NCBI GenBank assembly: GCA_964654695.1
Contig: CAZZKJ010000031.1
Coordinates: 1 to 27,231, forward strand
Direction of reading: 5' to 3'
DNA from: CAZZKJ01 sp964654695
Lineage (GTDB): Bacteria; Krumholzibacteriota; Krumholzibacteriia; WVZY01
DNA: 27,231 nt
In this document: piece after piece, positions 14,756 through 23,257 of the stretch
Position numbering within the stretch: position 1 is the first letter of the stretch
How the letters are laid out: the number at the start of each line of letters is the position of its first letter
Notes under the pieces: generated by a model
Database searches by the model: none
Told to the model about the DNA's origin: nothing
Seen by the model: the letters and a program-made list of their open reading frames with translations, nothing else
Position numbers and translations under genes: made by a program

Positions 14756-14810
14756 AACCCCTTTCGTGCTTATTCGGCCCGACTGGGAGAATATAACATC
14801 GAAAGGGGTT
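14756..14810 (-). promoter_or_regulatory. dnaK-dnaJ intergenic hairpin covering the dnaJ ribosome-binding site
   Basis: AACCCCTTTCG (14810-14800) and CGAAAGGGGTT (14766-14756) are perfect 11-base complements separated by 33 bases, which can form a small inner CCC/GGG hairpin. The dnaJ Shine-Dalgarno AAAGGGG lies wholly inside the 3' arm. When folded it would hide the site, so it could act as a thermosensor or set the DnaK to DnaJ ratio. Confidence 0.65.
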
Positions 14811-14829
14811 GGATGAAAAGCGTTAAGCT

Positions 14830-16662
14830 CTATTGTGTCTCAACGTCATCGGAAACATTGGGGGCACTGTACATGAGCTCGGCGAACTTGTGCATTATGG
14901 CTTGCAGCCTGCCCGTGCCCTCTTTGAGTTCATCGATGCCTTTCTTGCCGTTGTCCTTGATCTGCTTCAGATTATCCACCGAAGCCTGTATCTCCTTCAA
15001 ATCGTTCTTTGTGAACTTGTCTGCGAAGTCCTTTATGGTTTGTTCCGTGGAATAGATGAGGATTTCCGCCTCGTTCAGGGCTTCGCTGAAAGCCTTTTTC
15101 ATTTTATCTTCGGACAGGAACTTCTCGGCTTCGGAAACCATTCGCTCGATATCCGATTCGGAAAGGCCGCTGGCGGATTTGATAACAACTTCCTGCTTTT
15201 TACCAGTTCCCAGATCAACGGCAGAAACGTGCGCTATCCCGTTCGAATCGATATCGAATGTGACTTCGATCTGGGGAACCCCGCGCGGGGCGGGCGGTAT
15301 CCCCACCAGGTCGAATCGACCCAGTGTGCGGTTATCAGAAGCCATCTCCCGTTCCCCCTGGAGGACGTGAACACTGACGGCCGGCTGATTGTCGGTAGCG
15401 GTCGAAAATATCTGGCTTTTCTTCGTAGGAATAGTCGTGTTGCGTGTAATAAGAGTGGTCATTACTCCGCCCAGGGTCTCAATACCCAGAGACAGGGGCG
15501 TTACGTCCAGCAGAACAACTTCCTCGACCTTGCCGGTCAGGACGCCTCCTTGAATGGCGGCGCCTCTGGAGACCACTTCATCGGGATTGACGCCCTTGTT
15601 GGGCTCCTTATTGAAAAAGCGTTTGACCGCTTCGCGAACGGCGGGCATCCTGGTGCTGCCACCTACCATTATTACATGATCGATATTCATAGTTTTAAGT
15701 TTCGCGTCTTTCAACGCCAGGTTGCAGGGTTCAATGGTTTTCTTGATCAAATCCGCTACCAACTGTTCAATAGTCGCGCGGGTAATCGTTATTTCGAAAT
15801 GCTTGGGCCCGGATTCGTCCGCCGCGAGAAACGGAAGGTTGATGGGAGCTTCGAGAGCCGTGGAAAGCTCACACTTGGCTTTTTCAGCAGCATCTTTTAT
15901 TCTCTGCATTGCCATCTTATCTCCCGAAATATCCAATCCGCTTTCGGTTTTGAACTTTTCAGCGAGCCAATTCATTATCACCCGGTCAAAGTCATCGCCG
16001 CCGAGATGCGTGTCACCATTGGTTGATTTTACCTGCGACACTCCGTCGCTCAATTCCAGAATGGAAATATCGAAAGTTCCTCCGCCGAGATCATAGACTG
16101 CAATTTTCCCCGTCTTTTTCTTGTCCATCCCATAGGCGAGAGAAGCCGCCGTGGGTTCATTGATGATTCGGAGCACCTCCAGGCCTGCAATTTTCCCTGC
16201 ATCCTTAGTAGCCTGGCGCTGGGCGTCGTTGAAATAGGCTGGCACGGTTATAACCGCCTGCGTTATTTCTTCGTCGGCGTATTCCTCCGCTATTTCCTTG
16301 AGTTTCTGCAGAATCATTCCCGATATCTCTTCGGGCCTGAATGTATCGTCATTGATTTTTACGAGGGCTTCGTCATTCTTGCCCGAAATCATCTCATAGG
16401 CGGACAGCTTGGCTTCATCTTTTATTTCGCTGAACCTGCAACCCATGAACCTTTTGATAGAACATATTGTCTGTTCAGGATTGGTTATGGCCTGGCGCTT
16501 TGCGATATGGCCGACCAGACGTTCGCCGTTTTTGGCAAAAGCCACCACTGAAGGCATCGTTCTCGTGCCTTCAGCGTTCGGAATAACTATTGGATCCCCT
16601 CCTTCGATAATGCTCACGCATGAATTTGTTGTACCGAGATCAATCCCAATCACCTTTGACAT
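14830..16662 (-). CDS. dnaK: Chaperone DnaK (Hsp70)
   Basis: DnaK is the ATP-driven Hsp70 that binds exposed hydrophobic peptides, working with DnaJ and GrpE. The 610-residue product has the actin-like ATPase domain with IGIDLGTTNSCV (5-16), the phosphate-2 block IAVYDLGGGTFDISI and VIMVGGSTRMPAV. The linker VVLLDVTPLSLGIETLGG leads into the substrate-binding domain and lid. The start is the ATG at 16662, with AAGGAG 6 bases upstream; the frame upstream to 16692 is non-conserved. The tail ends DDVETQ. The gene lies 39 bases after grpE. A long open frame on the opposite strand is the usual dnaK antisense artefact. Confidence 0.98.
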   Translation of the reverse strand: MSKVIGIDLGTTNSCVSIIEGGDPIVIPNAEGTRTMPSVVAFAKNGERLVGHIAKRQAITNPEQTICSIKRFMGCRFSEIKDEAKLSAYEMISGKNDEALVKINDDTFRPEEISGMILQKLKEIAEEYADEEITQAVITVPAYFNDAQRQATKDAGKIAGLEVLRIINEPTAASLAYGMDKKKTGKIAVYDLGGGTFDISILELSDGVSQVKSTNGDTHLGGDDFDRVIMNWLAEKFKTESGLDISGDKMAMQRIKDAAEKAKCELSTALEAPINLPFLAADESGPKHFEITITRATIEQLVADLIKKTIEPCNLALKDAKLKTMNIDHVIMVGGSTRMPAVREAVKRFFNKEPNKGVNPDEVVSRGAAIQGGVLTGKVEEVVLLDVTPLSLGIETLGGVMTTLITRNTTIPTKKSQIFSTATDNQPAVSVHVLQGEREMASDNRTLGRFDLVGIPPAPRGVPQIEVTFDIDSNGIAHVSAVDLGTGKKQEVVIKSASGLSESDIERMVSEAEKFLSEDKMKKAFSEALNEAEILIYSTEQTIKDFADKFTKNDLKEIQASVDNLKQIKDNGKKGIDELKEGTGRLQAIMHKFAELMYSAPNVSDDVETQ

Positions 16663-16701
16663 GGCGAACTCCTTGAAATGTGCAAAAATCAACTGGTTTT
16701 C

Positions 16702-17466
16702 TTACTTTGCAATAATTACTTTGGCGGGCCTGAGCACTATTTCATTGAGGAAATAACCTCGCTGGGTGACTTCAACCACATGGCCGGATTTCTTGCCTTT
16801 GGCCTCAATCTGGCCGACCGCCATATGGTATTTGGGATCAAAGCGCTGATCGACTGCTTCGATTGGTTTGATTCCGAACCTGGTCAGGGTATTAAGCAAA
16901 TTCTGATAAATCAACTGAATACCCTTAACAAATTCGTCATCACTCCTTTCGGCCGCCGAAAACGCCCGCTCAAAATCATCTACTATATTCAATATCTCGA
17001 GAAAAACATCAGCTTTGGTCTTATGCTGAAGCAATTCCCATTCCTTGCGGGAACGTTTCTTGTAATTTTCGAAATCGGCAGCTGCACGAAGCCATTTATC
17101 TTTGAGGGATTTAAGCTCAAGCTTTATATTGGAATTATTCTTCTTTAGTGCAAACAGAAGCTTGTTTTTTTCCTGCAAATGGGAGAGCAATTCTTTTTGC
17201 GTAAACTCACGGGAGGGCCCGGGTTCTTTTATAGATTTTTTTTTCTTTTTTTTATGCGCTCTCGTCTTTGAATGCTCAGATTCATAGTGGCTGATCAGCT
17301 TGTCTATCTCCTCCCCCTCCACCGGAATTTCGTACTCATGACCTTCCTGCATAGATTCATTCTTCAATCCACCGTGCTCGCCGGAGTTGTCCGGGCTTTC
17401 GCCGTTTTTTGTCTTGGGTGACAGGTCGTCGATTTTTGTTTTCTTTTCATCCGCCAACTCGTTCAC
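16702..17466 (-). CDS. grpE: Nucleotide exchange factor GrpE
   Basis: GrpE releases ADP from DnaK and acts as a thermosensor through its long helix. The conserved part is about 115-254: the coiled coil, then WLRAAADFENYKKRSRKEWE, VDDFERAF, GIQLIYQNLL and the terminal beta domain with QRGYFLNEIVLRPAKV. About 110 residues of hydrophilic, Lys/Glu-rich sequence precede it, including a run of six lysines; such tails are variable in the family. The GTG at 17466 is used, but AGGTGA then stands 5 bases before a TTG at 17457, an alternative that would shorten the protein by three residues. The start overlaps the end of the candidate small ORF by 20 bases. Confidence 0.94.
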   Translation of the reverse strand: MNELADEKKTKIDDLSPKTKNGESPDNSGEHGGLKNESMQEGHEYEIPVEGEEIDKLISHYESEHSKTRAHKKKKKKSIKEPGPSREFTQKELLSHLQEKNKLLFALKKNNSNIKLELKSLKDKWLRAAADFENYKKRSRKEWELLQHKTKADVFLEILNIVDDFERAFSAAERSDDEFVKGIQLIYQNLLNTLTRFGIKPIEAVDQRFDPKYHMAVGQIEAKGKKSGHVVEVTQRGYFLNEIVLRPAKVIIAK

Positions 17467-17680
17467 CTGCTTGATAATCGATTGAGATTCCGGTGTTCAA
17501 TCTAACAAATGCCAATGTATTGTCTAGCATTTTTTGACAAATTCGCGATATATGCAAAGTTTTTTCCAAAACACCTATTAGGCCTGCATTTTTTAGAAAC
17601 CACCGATCGAATTCTTGAGATCCACTTTGATCCGTTTCCATGGCGGCTTGAGCCCGGACATCATCACCCGCAGGATTCAA
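17447..17680 (-). CDS. Candidate small protein between hrcA and grpE (77 aa, unknown)
   Basis: An open frame of 77 codons fills the whole hrcA-grpE gap. It starts with TTG at 17680, overlapping the hrcA TGA as TTGA. A strong Shine-Dalgarno, GGGGAGGAG, within the last hrcA codons ends 5 bases before the TTG. It ends 20 bases inside grpE. The predicted protein is soluble, with a central amphipathic part (about 26-62) containing FDRWFLKNAG and ISRICQKMLD; there is no signal peptide or known domain. Codon third positions are less GC-biased than in the neighbours, which argues against it or for rapid evolution. I do not recognise it. It may be a real coupled gene or chance. Confidence 0.35.
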   Translation of the reverse strand: MNPAGDDVRAQAAMETDQSGSQEFDRWFLKNAGLIGVLEKTLHISRICQKMLDNTLAFVRLNTGISIDYQAGERVGG

Positions 17681-18705
17681 AAGTGCTCCTCCCCTATTAT
17701 AATAAGCTCTCTGGCCAGGGATCCCACTAGCAGAAGTGTAAGATCATAGCGCATCCTTGTCGGGCCCAATACTCCCAAGACACCCCGGGACGCACCCATT
17801 TTATATCCCGCCGTAACCAGGCTGAAGTACTTCAAGTATTTGTCATCGTTTTCCCCGCCGATGGTTACCGTCGTTTTTTCTACCAGGCGTTCTGATAATA
17901 TGGAAGTAAGATATTCCTTATTGTGCAGAAGTCTCAAGAGCAGTTTGAGAAGATCCGGATCGGATAGCTCCGGCTGCTGCAAAAGATGTTCACGGTCTTC
18001 GAAATACATATTTATCGCCGGAGGTTCAGAAAAAATCAGCTCCCTGTTGACTGCTATTTCTCTGACGATTATTCCTTCGTCGGTAACATTGTCTCTAACC
18101 GAATTTTTCAGAGCTTCCTGTGCTTCGACTAGTGATTTGTCTATTATAATGGAATTTATCATTTTTTCCGCCCCATTTAAGATTTCGGCGCTGAATCTCC
18201 TGGGCATGCGAATGGTGGCCGTATGCTCGTGGTCCGGAATAAGTCTCAGCACCGCCATCACCCGGTTGCCCTCGAGCTCCACGAGGCTCAGCTTGTTTAC
18301 TTTGCTCTCCTGGACAACCGATCCATAAACAACAGCGAAATTCTTGGATATATCTCCGAGCATCCTCGATGCTGTTTCCATTATGCGCTCTATCTCGAAA
18401 CGCTCGCCAATTTCGCTGCGGAACTGATCGGTAAACCTATTACAAAGCTCTTGATTGGGAGACAGAGTATCCACCATGAAACGATATCCCTCATCCGTGG
18501 GGACACGACCCGCAGACGTATGCGGTTTGGCCAGGTACCCGCATGATTCCAAACGCGCAAGTGCGTTTCTTATCGTAGCGGTACTGACCGGGCTGCCGGT
18601 GCTCTTTTTAACATTGAGGGAGCTAACCGGCTGTCCTTCCATTATATAGAGATTAATTACAGCCTTCAGTATTCTGAGATCTTTTTCCGAAAGACCGCTT
18701 GTCAT
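17677..18705 (-). CDS. hrcA: Heat-inducible transcription repressor HrcA
   Basis: HrcA represses heat-shock operons by binding CIRCE inverted repeats and needs GroE for activity. The 342 residues contain the amino-terminal winged helix (about 1-75, with VSTATIRNALARLESCGYL and the wing HTSAGRVPTDEGYR), a central dimerisation region and the GAF-like carboxy domain ending GVLGVLGPTRMRYDLTL. Length is normal. The ATG at 18705 has AAGGGGT 7 bases upstream. It is the first gene of hrcA-grpE-dnaK-dnaJ-rsmE, which suggests autoregulation, but no canonical CIRCE (TTAGCACTC-N9-GAGTGCTAA) occurs upstream or elsewhere in this window. Confidence 0.95.
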   Translation of the reverse strand: MTSGLSEKDLRILKAVINLYIMEGQPVSSLNVKKSTGSPVSTATIRNALARLESCGYLAKPHTSAGRVPTDEGYRFMVDTLSPNQELCNRFTDQFRSEIGERFEIERIMETASRMLGDISKNFAVVYGSVVQESKVNKLSLVELEGNRVMAVLRLIPDHEHTATIRMPRRFSAEILNGAEKMINSIIIDKSLVEAQEALKNSVRDNVTDEGIIVREIAVNRELIFSEPPAINMYFEDREHLLQQPELSDPDLLKLLLRLLHNKEYLTSILSERLVEKTTVTIGGENDDKYLKYFSLVTAGYKMGASRGVLGVLGPTRMRYDLTLLLVGSLARELIIIGEEHF

Positions 18706-18730
18706 CGCATATACCCCTTACTTTTATGCA

Positions 18731-18759
18731 ATGATAGCATTTTATTCGCTTCCATCCAA
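18731..18759 (-). promoter_or_regulatory. Candidate promoter for the hrcA operon with overlapping inverted repeat
   Basis: TTGGAT (18759-18754), 17-base spacer, TATCAT (18736-18731). The -10 matches five of six positions, the -35 three. A short inverted repeat, ATGC-N7-GCAT at 18726-18740, covers the -10 box, a typical operator position, but it is only 4 bp per arm and is not CIRCE. The -35 box lies in the hemW end-to-hrcA interval's upstream edge, inside hemW. Confidence 0.45.
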
Positions 18760-19917
18760 GAGTCGGCTCGAAAGTCTAAGGATGATTTCATTCAAAAGCA
18801 AATACCCCCTATCGGACAGGCTGAGCCTGCCGTGCGCGGTTTTTGCCAACCCCCCGGCTTCCAGATCCTTTATTATAGAATCAGCTCCGTGCAAAGATTC
18901 TAGCGCTATTCCCCGGTTCGTTCTGAGCCCCAGCATCAGTTCTTCCAGCCCGGAGGATTCCCGGGCGGGGCGGTTAAAATTCTCTTTGCAATCAAATTCA
19001 TGGCGAGGCCCGTTAATATATTCTTCTAAAGAAGGAGCATTGGCGGTTCGAATCCCCGAAACGCACGAATGTGCTCCGGGCCCGATTCCAATATAGTCTT
19101 CCTTGTCCCAATAAACACGGTTGTGCCGGGATTCTTTTCCCGGCAACGAAAAATTCGAAACTTCATAATGCTCATAACCACGTCTATTCAAAACTTCGCA
19201 GACGTGCATATATTCTATTGCAGATTGTTCATCGTCAACAGATGAAAAGAATTCACGGGTTCCTGCGTTCACATCAGCTCCTTCTTCCAGAAGGTATACT
19301 GATATATGGGACGGCTCATACAGCAAGACGCGATCCAGCGTTTCATGGATTTCCTTTACAGATCCCCCCGGAATGCCGGCCAATATGTCCACATTGATAT
19401 TATCGAAAACACGCCCGGCTGAAATCAAAGCTGATTCGTTATCTCCGGACGAACACCGTTTGAGTACCTGCTGGGCCCTTTCGCTCATTGACTGCACGCC
19501 CAAGCTTATCCTGTTAATACCCTCTTCAGATAGAAACCGCAGATACTGCTCGTGGACATCTTCCGGGTTCAGCTCGAAAGTAGCTTCTTCGAGAAGCCTC
19601 AGGCCGAGACCGGAAGAGAACGATTTGAATATTTTCCTTAGGGATTTTTCGGAAAGCGCCGACGGCGTCCCGCCTCCAAAATATAACGTCCGAATGAACT
19701 TGTCTTCAGAACTTGGAATCTCAGGCACGCCTCTCATCATTGAGTTCGGCATGTCGAGCGCCTTTTTTATCTCAGTTATGGCGCATGCGCTGAATCCTTC
19801 TTCTAATCGATTATTATATGAAACGTGGTAGAACGTGCAGTAAGGGCATCTTCTTTTGCAGAAAGGGACATGTACATAAATCGAAACCGGTTTTTTATTA
19901 CCGGATGATGTCGCCAA
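18742..19917 (-). CDS. hemW: HemW-type radical SAM protein (haem chaperone, CPDH-like)
   Basis: HemW is related to coproporphyrinogen dehydrogenase HemN but serves as a haem-binding protein that delivers haem to respiratory enzymes. The 391 residues have the radical SAM cluster motif C20-x3-C24-x2-C27 (PFCKRRCPYC), GGGTPSAL (81-88) and the HemW-typical HNRVYWDKEDYIGIGPGAHS block, followed by a winged carboxy-terminal domain. HemN-specific amino-terminal residues are absent. The start is TTG at 19917, which overlaps the lepB end by 20 bases. No better start lies before the conserved SIYVHVPFC. Older annotations call such proteins oxygen-independent coproporphyrinogen III oxidase. Confidence 0.92.
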   Translation of the reverse strand: MATSSGNKKPVSIYVHVPFCKRRCPYCTFYHVSYNNRLEEGFSACAITEIKKALDMPNSMMRGVPEIPSSEDKFIRTLYFGGGTPSALSEKSLRKIFKSFSSGLGLRLLEEATFELNPEDVHEQYLRFLSEEGINRISLGVQSMSERAQQVLKRCSSGDNESALISAGRVFDNINVDILAGIPGGSVKEIHETLDRVLLYEPSHISVYLLEEGADVNAGTREFFSSVDDEQSAIEYMHVCEVLNRRGYEHYEVSNFSLPGKESRHNRVYWDKEDYIGIGPGAHSCVSGIRTANAPSLEEYINGPRHEFDCKENFNRPARESSGLEELMLGLRTNRGIALESLHGADSIIKDLEAGGLAKTAHGRLSLSDRGYLLLNEIILRLSSRLLDGSE

Positions 19918-20515
19918 TTCGCGAAAACCTCGGCATATGGTTGTGAGAGTTCCATGAAAAATAAATAAACATCGCTTTGCCCATAATGAGATCCTTATCC
20001 AAGGGGCCCCAAACCCTGCTGTCCGAACTGTTGTCCCGGTTGTCTCCCATCATGAATATATGTCCCTCCGGCACTTCATAAGGACCGAAATGGCGGCCGA
20101 TGCCTTGACCGCGCATATATTTTGTAAAATTATCTTCCTCCCGTACGACACCGTCCACGAATAACTTGTTGCCTTTGAGCTCGACAGTTTGGCCGGCCAC
20201 AGCCACACACCGCTTTATATAAGGAGTCTTGTGGTCTCCAGGCCATTTGAATATTATTATGTCACCGGGCCGGGGATTCCTTATGGACGGGAATCGCTTG
20301 TTTATGAAAGGAAGCTTCGCGCCGTAAATCAATTTGTTGGCGAAAAGAAAATCACCCACCAGGAGAGTATCTTCCATAGATTCCGATGGAATACGAAACG
20401 CCTGAATAAAGAACGTCCGTACGAACAGCGCGAGGACAACCGCCACGATTATGATTTCCGCGTATTCTCTGAGTATTGATTTATTTCTCTGCGTCCTGCG
20501 TTTATGTTTTCTCAT
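19898..20515 (-). CDS. lepB: Signal peptidase I
   Basis: Membrane-bound serine protease that removes signal peptides from exported proteins. The 205 residues show one amino-terminal transmembrane helix (about 19-38). The catalytic serine is in PSESM (S46) and the general-base lysine in YIKRCVAVAG (K101). The conserved box GDNRDNSSDSRVWG (157-170) is also present. All catalytic residues are in place. The ATG at 20515 has AAAGGT 7 bases upstream. It follows lepA by 31 bases, the classical lepA-lepB pairing, and overlaps hemW. Confidence 0.97.
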   Translation of the reverse strand: MRKHKRRTQRNKSILREYAEIIIVAVVLALFVRTFFIQAFRIPSESMEDTLLVGDFLFANKLIYGAKLPFINKRFPSIRNPRPGDIIIFKWPGDHKTPYIKRCVAVAGQTVELKGNKLFVDGVVREEDNFTKYMRGQGIGRHFGPYEVPEGHIFMMGDNRDNSSDSRVWGPLDKDLIMGKAMFIYFSWNSHNHMPRFSRIGDIIR

Positions 20516-20546
20516 TCGTTTACCTTTCTCCTGGTTCTCCGCCGGG

Positions 20547-22358
20547 CTATCCGGATCTATCCACCTTTAGAACAGCCAGGAACGCTTCTTGAGGAATTTC
20601 CACGTTCCCCACCATCTTCATCCTCTTTTTGCCTTCTTTCTGTTTTTCCAACAGTTTTCTTTTTCTAGTTATATCCCCCCCGTAGCACTTTGCTGTAACA
20701 TTCTTGCGAAGCGCTTTGACATTTGCCCTTGAAATTACTTTGCTTCCCACGCAGGCCTGTATAGCTACCTCGAAAAGCTGGCGGGGGATAACTTTCTTCA
20801 ACCTCGAAGTCAGATCCCGGCCCCAGTTATATGCCTTCTCTTTGTGAACAATCATGGACAAGGCGTCGACGGGATCTCCGTTCAGGGCTATATCAAGCCT
20901 TACCAGTTCGCTCTCCTTGTAGCCTTCGTGTTCATAATCCAAACTTGCGTATCCTTTGCTGATACTCTTCAGTCTATCATAATAATCGACTATAATCTCC
21001 GCCAGAGGAAGTTCATACTTGAGAACCGCTCTGCCGGAATCCAGATAATTAATCTCTTTATATATACCCCTTCTTTCTTTGTTAAGTTTCATAATTGAGC
21101 CGACAAACTCGCCAGGAACGATTACTTCCGCCTTTACGACCGGCTCCCGTATACCGTCCAATTCCTGGGCAGACGGAACTTTTGATGGATTATCTACTTC
21201 CAAGATCGTTCCGTTTTTCATACGGACTTCGTATTTAACGTTGGGCACCGTCGTGATCAAGCTCAAAGAGTACTCTCTCTCCAAACGCTCCCGGATCACC
21301 TCCATGTGCAGAAGCCCAAGAAACCCGCCCCTGAAACCGAAACCAAGGGCGGTGGAACTCTCCGGTTCGAAAATGAAAGCGGAGTCGTTGAGCTGCAGCT
21401 TCTCCAGCGCATCCCGGAGGTTTTCGTAATCGTCGGAATCCACGGGATAGAGTCCGCTAAAAACCATTGACTTGATATCTTTATATCCGGGCAACGGATT
21501 ATTGCAGGGATTTTCTTCCAAAGTAATGGTGTCTCCAACTTTTGTATCCTTGAGGTTCTTTATTCCGGTTGTAACGTAACCCACTTCTCCTTCTCTCAAT
21601 TCATCGCAAGGCACCATATCGAGCTGAAAATAACCGACTTCAGTTGTTTCAAAAACTTTACCGTTGGAAAACATTCGTATTCGATCGCCGATCTTCAATC
21701 TACCTTCGAATACGCGAACATAGATCACGGATCCCTTATACGAGTTGAAAAAAGAATCAAAAATGAGCGCTTTTAGATGTCTGCCGTTCTTCATGCCGGG
21801 AGGAGGAATCTTGACGAGAATGGCTTCCAGAATCTCCTCAACACCATCGCCCATGCGGGCGCTGGCGCAGAAAATATCATTTTCATCTACACCTAAAAGA
21901 TTGATAATTTCCTCTTTAACATGATCTATCCGTGCGCTCGGGAGATCGATCTTGTTAATGACGGGGATGATCTCCAAGCCGTTCTCCATCGCCAGGTAAA
22001 CATTGGAAACAGTCTGCGCCTGAATCCCCTGGGATGCATCGACGACGAGCACGGCGCCTTCGCAGGCGGCGAGACTTCTTGATACTTCATAAGCAAAATC
22101 CACGTGTCCGGGCGTGTCTATCAGATTGAAAATACAGGTTTGTCCCTGTCTTGTTGTGTATTTCATTCTGATCGGATGGCTCTTGATTGTAATACCGCGT
22201 TCTCTTTCCAGATCCATTGTATCCAGTACCTGGTCGCGCATCTGCTTCTTGGTAAGAGTCTCGGTCAATTCCAAGAACCGATCTGCGAGCGTGGATTTGC
22301 CGTGATCAATATGGGCTATTATGCAAAAGTTTCTTATGTTTTGAAGTTGTTTATTCAT
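20547..22358 (-). CDS. lepA: Translation factor LepA (elongation factor 4)
   Basis: LepA is a ribosome-associated GTPase implicated in back-translocation and 30S subunit biogenesis. The 603 residues show the P-loop AHIDHGKST (15-23), switch II DTPGHVDF, NKIDLP, EF-G-like domains II, III and V, and the LepA-specific carboxy-terminal domain with KYGGDITRKRKLLEKQKEGKK-like sequence near residues 560-580, here beginning CYGGDITRKRK. Length is normal. The ATG at 22358 has only a distant GGGGA upstream. It follows the DUF5683-type gene by 32 bases. Confidence 0.98.
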   Translation of the reverse strand: MNKQLQNIRNFCIIAHIDHGKSTLADRFLELTETLTKKQMRDQVLDTMDLERERGITIKSHPIRMKYTTRQGQTCIFNLIDTPGHVDFAYEVSRSLAACEGAVLVVDASQGIQAQTVSNVYLAMENGLEIIPVINKIDLPSARIDHVKEEIINLLGVDENDIFCASARMGDGVEEILEAILVKIPPPGMKNGRHLKALIFDSFFNSYKGSVIYVRVFEGRLKIGDRIRMFSNGKVFETTEVGYFQLDMVPCDELREGEVGYVTTGIKNLKDTKVGDTITLEENPCNNPLPGYKDIKSMVFSGLYPVDSDDYENLRDALEKLQLNDSAFIFEPESSTALGFGFRGGFLGLLHMEVIRERLEREYSLSLITTVPNVKYEVRMKNGTILEVDNPSKVPSAQELDGIREPVVKAEVIVPGEFVGSIMKLNKERRGIYKEINYLDSGRAVLKYELPLAEIIVDYYDRLKSISKGYASLDYEHEGYKESELVRLDIALNGDPVDALSMIVHKEKAYNWGRDLTSRLKKVIPRQLFEVAIQACVGSKVISRANVKALRKNVTAKCYGGDITRKRKLLEKQKEGKKRMKMVGNVEIPQEAFLAVLKVDRSG

Positions 22359-22390
22359 ATAGTGTTAAATCCCCGCCGATGCCGGTATGA

Positions 22391-23077
22391 TTAAAAGCTC
22401 ATGGATACGGTAAAGTACTTCCCCTTGGAGCGTTCGCTCTCCGGCCGGTAGGCCCTGAGATCGAACAAGTAGGCATCAATATAAGCGTCAAGCATTCCAA
22501 TAATCCAGGTCGCCCCGGACCACCACAGAAAATCCTTAGCCATATTTTTGTGGAATTCATACCAATCATTATGAAAACGCCATTGTCTCGTAAATGGTTC
22601 ATACTTATCCCGTGAATTTTTCCTGATAATCGAACGTTTATATTCGATCCAGGTTTTGCTCATGTAAAAAGTACTCAATCCTGCCAGGATTGCAGCTTTG
22701 AATCTTCTGCCGTTATATACTTCACCGAGACCGGGAAGAAGCATATTGCTGATCACAGCGATCTTTGCCGATTTCTTCCGCTGCCATTTTTTTGCGCCTT
22801 CTATTTCATCGAGGGAAATAAGGCGCAGATCCTTTTTGAGTTCGAGTTTGCGGATATCATTATTCTTGCCTGCCGCTCCCGGTCCAGATTCGCGGCTCGT
22901 ATCCGAGAGCTCAAACCATCCGGCCGGGTTGAAAACCGGTCGAAGCCGCATTGGCATCCTCATACGGGCGCCGCTGCAGGATTTCATGGAGCCCATATTC
23001 GAGATATTTCCAATCTCGCCTCCGGCGGCTGAAATAGCAGTTAAAAGCAACAGGCTTGAAGCAAAGAACTTTATCAT
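22391..23077 (-). CDS. Secreted or membrane protein with DUF5683-like domain
   Basis: The 228-residue protein begins with a signal peptide (about 1-18, MIKFFASSLLLLTAISAAG). About 85 polar residues follow. The DUF5683-like core begins with SNMLLPGLGEVYNGRRFKAA (about 109-128), runs into a hydrophobic segment, and includes a Trp-rich segment (WRFHNDWYEFHKNM, FLWWSGATWIIGMLDAYIDAYL). The PGLGQxYNG-like motif is typical of this family, common in FCB-group bacteria, whose function is unknown; cell-envelope location is inferred. The start at 23077 lies only 20 bases after the tRNA-Sec CCA end, so the two are probably on one transcript. The domain call is from memory. Confidence 0.75.
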   Translation of the reverse strand: MIKFFASSLLLLTAISAAGGEIGNISNMGSMKSCSGARMRMPMRLRPVFNPAGWFELSDTSRESGPGAAGKNNDIRKLELKKDLRLISLDEIEGAKKWQRKKSAKIAVISNMLLPGLGEVYNGRRFKAAILAGLSTFYMSKTWIEYKRSIIRKNSRDKYEPFTRQWRFHNDWYEFHKNMAKDFLWWSGATWIIGMLDAYIDAYLFDLRAYRPESERSKGKYFTVSMSF

Positions 23078-23097
23078 GTCCGAGCTCTTTCATAAAA

Positions 23098-23195
23098 TGG
23101 CGGGAATGTGTGGGAATCGAACCCACCCTGATTGCGCTTGGCAACCGGCAAAGGGATTTGAAGTCCCCGAGGCCCACCAGGACCCATCCATTCCC
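23098..23195 (-). tRNA. selC: tRNA-Sec (selenocysteine, UCA anticodon)
   Basis: A 98-base tRNA with anticodon TCA in the loop CTTCAAA, closed by GGGGA/TCCCT. The acceptor is extended (GGGAATGG against ACATTCCC, eight positions with a G-A mismatch at the last) with discriminator G and encoded CCA. The D stem has 6 pairs with a 4-base loop TGGT, a tRNA-Sec hallmark. The variable arm is long (about 20 bases with TTGC/GCAA), and the T arm is GTGGG-TTCGATT-CCCAC. Together these define a bacterial selenocysteine tRNA, which decodes in-frame UGA with SelA, SelB and SelD. None of those genes is in the window. It lies between its own promoter and the DUF5683-type gene. Confidence 0.95.
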
Positions 23196-23257
23196 TTTCA
23201 AATAATTTGTACAGCAAATTCTTATTTGTTTTCTATTCTGAACCGATATTCCGCAGA

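Noticed and set aside
14833..16026. Plus-strand 397-codon ORF opposite dnaK
   Set aside because: Antisense open frames over dnaK are a codon-bias artefact; there is no ribosome-binding site, and the sense gene is certain.
16663..16692. Longer dnaK start
   Set aside because: The ATG at 16662 has AAGGAG at ideal spacing and gives the conserved MSKVIGIDLGTTNS start.
22911..23201. 96-codon minus-strand ORF with a tRNA-derived amino terminus
   Set aside because: It is a shadow of tRNA-Sec and of the DUF5683-type gene in another frame.
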